Below the pieces are notes generated by a model that did no database searches, was not told the DNA's origin, and worked only from the letters and a program-made list of their open reading frames with translations. From the NCBI GenBank assembly GCA_900550295.1, contig URRM01000031.1, forward strand, positions 1 through 17,121: 17,121 nucleotides of DNA, read 5' to 3'. Every line of letters begins with the position of its first letter. Position 1 is the first letter of the stretch. Shown one piece after another: positions 15,175 through 17,121 of the stretch. This DNA is from an uncultured bacterium. GTDB taxonomy: Bacteria; Cyanobacteriota; Vampirovibrionia; Gastranaerophilales; Gastranaerophilaceae. The translations under genes and the position numbers were made by a program.

Positions 15175-15807
15175 ATGGCAGATATTTTTGAAGAGTATAA
15201 AAATTTAAAATCTTTTGAAGTTGAGTTCTTTGATGAAGTTTACATGCACAGAATTATGTGTAAAATCAAAAATATTGAACCCGATAAAATGCTTATCTAT
15301 TCAGAAGATGCCAAAACCGGTAGTACTAAACCAAAAGTCGGTACAAATCTTACTCTTAACGTTTATTCCGAAAACGGTATTTACAACTCTATTGCGAGAG
15401 TTCTTGATGTTAAGGAAGATAACGGCTTAACAATCTACTCGATTACTTACCCTGCTCAAAACAAAGTTAATCAAAGACGTGAATATTTTAGAGCCGATTT
15501 GAAAATTCCGTATATTATGAATGTTGAAAGAGACTCTAAAACAGATGTTCTTGAAGGTGAAACCGTTAATATCTGCGGTAAAGGGGTTTGTATTAAAAAC
15601 TCTAAACCGTTTCTGCCTTATAAAAAAATAGATTTGACTTTAAATTTTAAAAATAGAACGATTAATACCGCAGCTGAATATGTTTATTCTCGCACAGCTG
15701 CAGAAAACGGAAAACCAGTTTTTCTTCATGCTTTCATGCTTACAACTATTGAACAAAAAGATGTCGATTTTATTGTCGGTCAATGCTTTCTTTACCAATT
15801 ATCATAG
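15175..15807 (+). CDS. PilZ-domain protein, YcgR-like c-di-GMP receptor (210 aa)
   Basis: Residues about 10-95 form a small beta domain like the YcgR N-terminal (PilZN) domain. Residues about 100-205 are a PilZ domain. The c-di-GMP arginine motif is present as REYFR (R102, R106) just at the domain junction, as in YcgR. The second motif, normally [D/N]xSxxG, is NICGKG (132-137), with Cys in place of Ser. In flagellated bacteria such proteins act as a flagellar brake or regulate secretion when c-di-GMP is high; here that is by family resemblance only. The ATG has AGGTGA just upstream. It is monocistronic or leads weakly into the next small gene, since a 5-bp hairpin plus T7 lies at its stop. 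Sigma-28 promoters nearby fit a motility setting. Confidence 0.85.
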   Translation: MADIFEEYKNLKSFEVEFFDEVYMHRIMCKIKNIEPDKMLIYSEDAKTGSTKPKVGTNLTLNVYSENGIYNSIARVLDVKEDNGLTIYSITYPAQNKVNQRREYFRADLKIPYIMNVERDSKTDVLEGETVNICGKGVCIKNSKPFLPYKKIDLTLNFKNRTINTAAEYVYSRTAAENGKPVFLHAFMLTTIEQKDVDFIVGQCFLYQLS

Positions 15808-15826
15808 GTTTTTAACCTGTTTTTTT
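15806..15826 (+). terminator. Weak intrinsic terminator after the PilZ gene
   Basis: A 5-bp stem AGGTT/AACCT (15806-15810 with 15814-15818) with a 3-nt loop overlaps the stop codon and is followed by G and seven T. The short stem suggests partial termination. Confidence 0.45.
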
Positions 15827-15843
15827 GACTTTGCTTAAAATAT

Positions 15844-15859
15844 CACTAATATATTAGTG
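15844..15859. repeat. 16-bp palindrome, candidate operator
   Basis: CACTAATATATTAGTG is a perfect 16-bp dyad lying 34 nt upstream of the ATG at 15894, where a regulator could bind over or just after the promoter. No T-run follows, so it is not a terminator. Confidence 0.55.
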
Positions 15860-15893
15860 TAAGTTAAGTGACGGCAAAAAGACAGGACAAAGT

Positions 15894-16154
15894 ATGAAAT
15901 TTAAACAAAGATTAGAAATGTTTACAGGTCAGTACATGTTTATTAAATGGGTTGGCGGAAGTGAATACGTAAAACTTATGAATGTCGGGGATGATTTCTA
16001 TGAATTCGATGTTATTGACATTGATACAATGGAATATCAAGAAACTTTGATGATTCAACATAACTTATTGTTGGAAGTAACATTAGGTGGTGCTGATGTT
16101 CAAAGAATTCTTGCCGAAATGTCATGTAACCTTCCTGCTGTAAATAGAGAATAG
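15894..16154 (+). CDS. Small conserved-looking protein, function unknown (86 aa)
   Basis: I do not recognise the family. The sequence is compact and mixed in composition, with alternating hydrophobic residues (YMFIKWVGG, YVKLMNVGDDFYEFDVIDIDT, NLLLEVTL) that suggest a small five-stranded beta barrel. A short C-terminal helix (ADVQRILAEM) follows. There is no signal peptide and no membrane segment. The ATG is preceded by AGGA about 7 nt upstream. It is downstream of the PilZ gene on the same strand and converges with the 16791-16156 gene: the two stop codons are separated by a single base, and no terminator fits between them. Confidence 0.7.
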   Translation: MKFKQRLEMFTGQYMFIKWVGGSEYVKLMNVGDDFYEFDVIDIDTMEYQETLMIQHNLLLEVTLGGADVQRILAEMSCNLPAVNRE

Positions 16155-16155
16155 A

Positions 16156-16791
16156 TTAAACGTTGAAACTCTTACGTGTGCCTTCTTCGTGATAAATTGT
16201 GTCTGTAACAACTGTTTCTGTTATCTTCAAGACAAATTCACGACCGGCATCTGTTTGATTTAGCGGTATTTCTTTACGATTATAACGAGCTTTTATGATT
16301 GCATAATCCATTTTATTTGCAGGAACATACAATGAAGCTAGTTCATTATCAAGCAAGCAAGCCATTTCTTCGTCAGGAGTTTTAGCGTTTGCTACAGTAT
16401 TGAAATAATCACCTTTAATCGCCATAATTCTGCCTGAATATAGCGCAGAAGAACCCTCTCTGAATAGCGCTTGAGGTTTGAAGTTGCAACGCATTGTAAA
16501 GCTGTACTGTAACCAAAATACGTTAATTATAATTGCCGGAACTTTTGTATCAAATTTTACCCAAATGTTCTCTGTGGCTACACCTCGTGATGCAAATGAT
16601 TGGCGTAATTGCTCTACGACTTCTTTTGCAACATTTGCCATGCTTGCAAATATCTCACTTGTGTTTCCGTTAATGTGTTGATAGTCACAAAACTGCTTAT
16701 ACATATACGCAGTAACTTCAGAAACTCTTTGTTTTATCATCGAATTTCTGTCAAAACTATTACTATCAAAATTATTGTAACTGTTACTCAT
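16156..16791 (-). CDS. Protein of unknown function (211 aa)
   Basis: I do not recognise this protein. The N-terminus is Asn/Ser/Asp-rich (SNSYNNFDSNSFDRN). A helical part follows (about 20-70, including VSEVTAYMYKQF and MANVAKEVVEQLRQSF). Then comes a strand-rich middle (IWVKFDTKVPAIIINVFWLQYSFTM, 76-100) and a mixed C-terminal half with a basic KARYNRKE near 168-175. It has no clear signal peptide or membrane span and is likely cytoplasmic. The ATG has only a weak AAAGTAGA in front. A TATAAT with a weak -35 (TTCATG, 17 nt) lies at 16835-16840 on the minus strand, so it is probably transcribed independently of the tRNA-Arg upstream. Confidence 0.7.
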   Translation of the reverse strand: MSNSYNNFDSNSFDRNSMIKQRVSEVTAYMYKQFCDYQHINGNTSEIFASMANVAKEVVEQLRQSFASRGVATENIWVKFDTKVPAIIINVFWLQYSFTMRCNFKPQALFREGSSALYSGRIMAIKGDYFNTVANAKTPDEEMACLLDNELASLYVPANKMDYAIIKARYNRKEIPLNQTDAGREFVLKITETVVTDTIYHEEGTRKSFNV

Positions 16792-16834
16792 TTTCTACTT
16801 TAAATTTAATACAAACATGCTTTTTCGTAAATAT

Positions 16835-16863
16835 ATTATATTTTATTGACCATTTTTCATGAA
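16835..16863 (-). promoter_or_regulatory. Candidate promoter of the 211-aa protein gene
   Basis: On the minus strand TATAAT (16835-16840) is preceded after 17 nt by TTCATG (16858-16863). The -10 is perfect and the -35 is poor. The leader would be about 35 nt. Confidence 0.4.
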
Positions 16864-16893
16864 TACTTGATTTAATGTATTTAATTATAAAAA

Positions 16894-16967
16894 TACGCTC
16901 GATGGGATTCAAACCCATGACCTTCAGCATCGGACGCTGATGCTCTATTCAACTAAGCTACGAGCGC
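16894..16967 (-). tRNA. tRNA-Arg (anticodon CCG), unusual elbow
   Basis: A 74-nt cloverleaf. Acceptor GCGCTCG pairs with CGAGCGT (G1-U72 wobble) and the discriminator is A. The anticodon stem TCAGC/GCTGA encloses loop GTCCGAT with anticodon CCG at 16931-16933. The variable loop is AGGTC and the T-stem ATGGG/CCCAT is perfect. The T-loop reads TTTGAAT (U56, not C56) and the D-loop has G18-A19, not GG. CCA is not encoded. All stems are intact, so it looks functional. Confidence 0.9.
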
Positions 16968-16994
16968 ATATTTTTATTAACTGACTTCTTTTTT

Positions 16995-17000
16995 ATTATA
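16995..17000 (-). promoter_or_regulatory. -10 box of tRNA-Arg
   Basis: A perfect TATAAT on the minus strand lies 27 nt before the tRNA 5' end. No good -35 was found at 16-18 nt. Confidence 0.45.
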
Positions 17001-17046
17001 AACTAAAAATAATGTAACGAATTGTAAACAAAATGCTTTAAAAGTC

Positions 17047-17073
17047 TAAAGTTTTCATTAAATATACCGATAT
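17047..17073 (+). promoter_or_regulatory. Sigma-28-type promoter at the right edge
   Basis: TAAAGTTT (17047-17054) is followed after exactly 11 nt by ACCGATAT (17066-17073). This is one base away from the SigD -10 box GCCGATAT, at the exact FliA spacing. A TATAAT at 17075-17080 overlaps its downstream edge and could be an alternative. Confidence 0.65.
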
Positions 17074-17121
17074 ATATAATGTAAAGGGAAATAAAAAACG
17101 GAAATATAAGGAGAATGCACT
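17074..17121 (+). promoter_or_regulatory. 5' leader of a gene that begins beyond the window
   Basis: ATATAAGGAG (17104-17113) is identical to the ribosome-binding-site string before the 12094 gene. The ATG at 17115 is only 1 nt after AAGGAG, too close for good initiation. A start a few bases past the window end would be normally spaced. The coding sequence itself is not visible. Confidence 0.55.

Noticed and set aside
16894..16967. Alternative anticodon stem GCATC/GATGC in the tRNA-Arg
   Set aside because: It would put G at position 33, where U is invariant. The TCAGC/GCTGA stem gives U33 and a normal 74-nt fold.
17115..17121. ATG at 17115 as the start of the next gene
   Set aside because: Only 1 nt separates it from AAGGAG. 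Comparison with the 12094 leader suggests the true start is just outside the window.

Overview
The window is an AT-rich bacterial chromosomal segment. It carries single-copy housekeeping genes (lipid A synthesis, hemW, two tRNAs) among many lineage-specific proteins. It encodes lipid A enzymes, so the source is diderm. It uses LpxI instead of LpxH, and one long protein has an N-terminal region resembling the cyanobacterial DUF1822 family. Together with the A+T bias this suggests a gut-type non-photosynthetic relative of Cyanobacteria (Vampirovibrionia/Gastranaerophilales, 'Melainabacteria'). That placement is an inference and was not tested by any search. I see no insertion sequence, prophage or CRISPR array.

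Layout. Positions 1-265 are non-coding and hold a perfect 22-bp inverted repeat. From 8130 down to 266, on the minus strand, lies a three-gene block. It encodes a 1163-aa acidic, single-pass membrane protein with a TonB-like C-terminus, then a 190-aa ECF-like sigma factor with a TTG start, then a 1242-aa protein with three zinc ribbons, a coiled coil, a P-loop ATPase domain and a helical-repeat C-terminus. The order envelope protein, sigma factor, ATPase/TPR protein reads like an undescribed signalling or regulatory operon. At 8313-8750 (plus) is a small membrane protein. A shared bidirectional terminator separates it from the minus-strand operon lpxI-lpxB-hemW (11845 to 8812), which covers two lipid A steps and a radical-SAM heme chaperone.

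From 12094 (plus) comes a 624-aa Ala/Thr/Gly-rich protein. Its centre has glycine at exactly every seventh residue over two long arrays, probably a helical hairpin. Directly upstream is a near-perfect sigma-28 (FliA/SigD) promoter. A second sigma-28-like promoter lies at the right edge of the window, in front of a gene that starts just outside. Between them are an orphan sugar-ABC permease with a promoter so close to its ATG that the mRNA may be leaderless, tRNA-Leu(UAG), a PilZ-domain (c-di-GMP) protein, two unrecognised genes that converge with a 1-nt gap, and a tRNA-Arg(CCG) with a compensatory A19-U56 change.

Working picture: sigma-28 promoters, a YcgR-like PilZ protein and an ECF-like sigma operon suggest this neighbourhood contributes to motility or cell-surface regulation, alongside envelope lipid synthesis. 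No flagellar structural gene is visible in the window.
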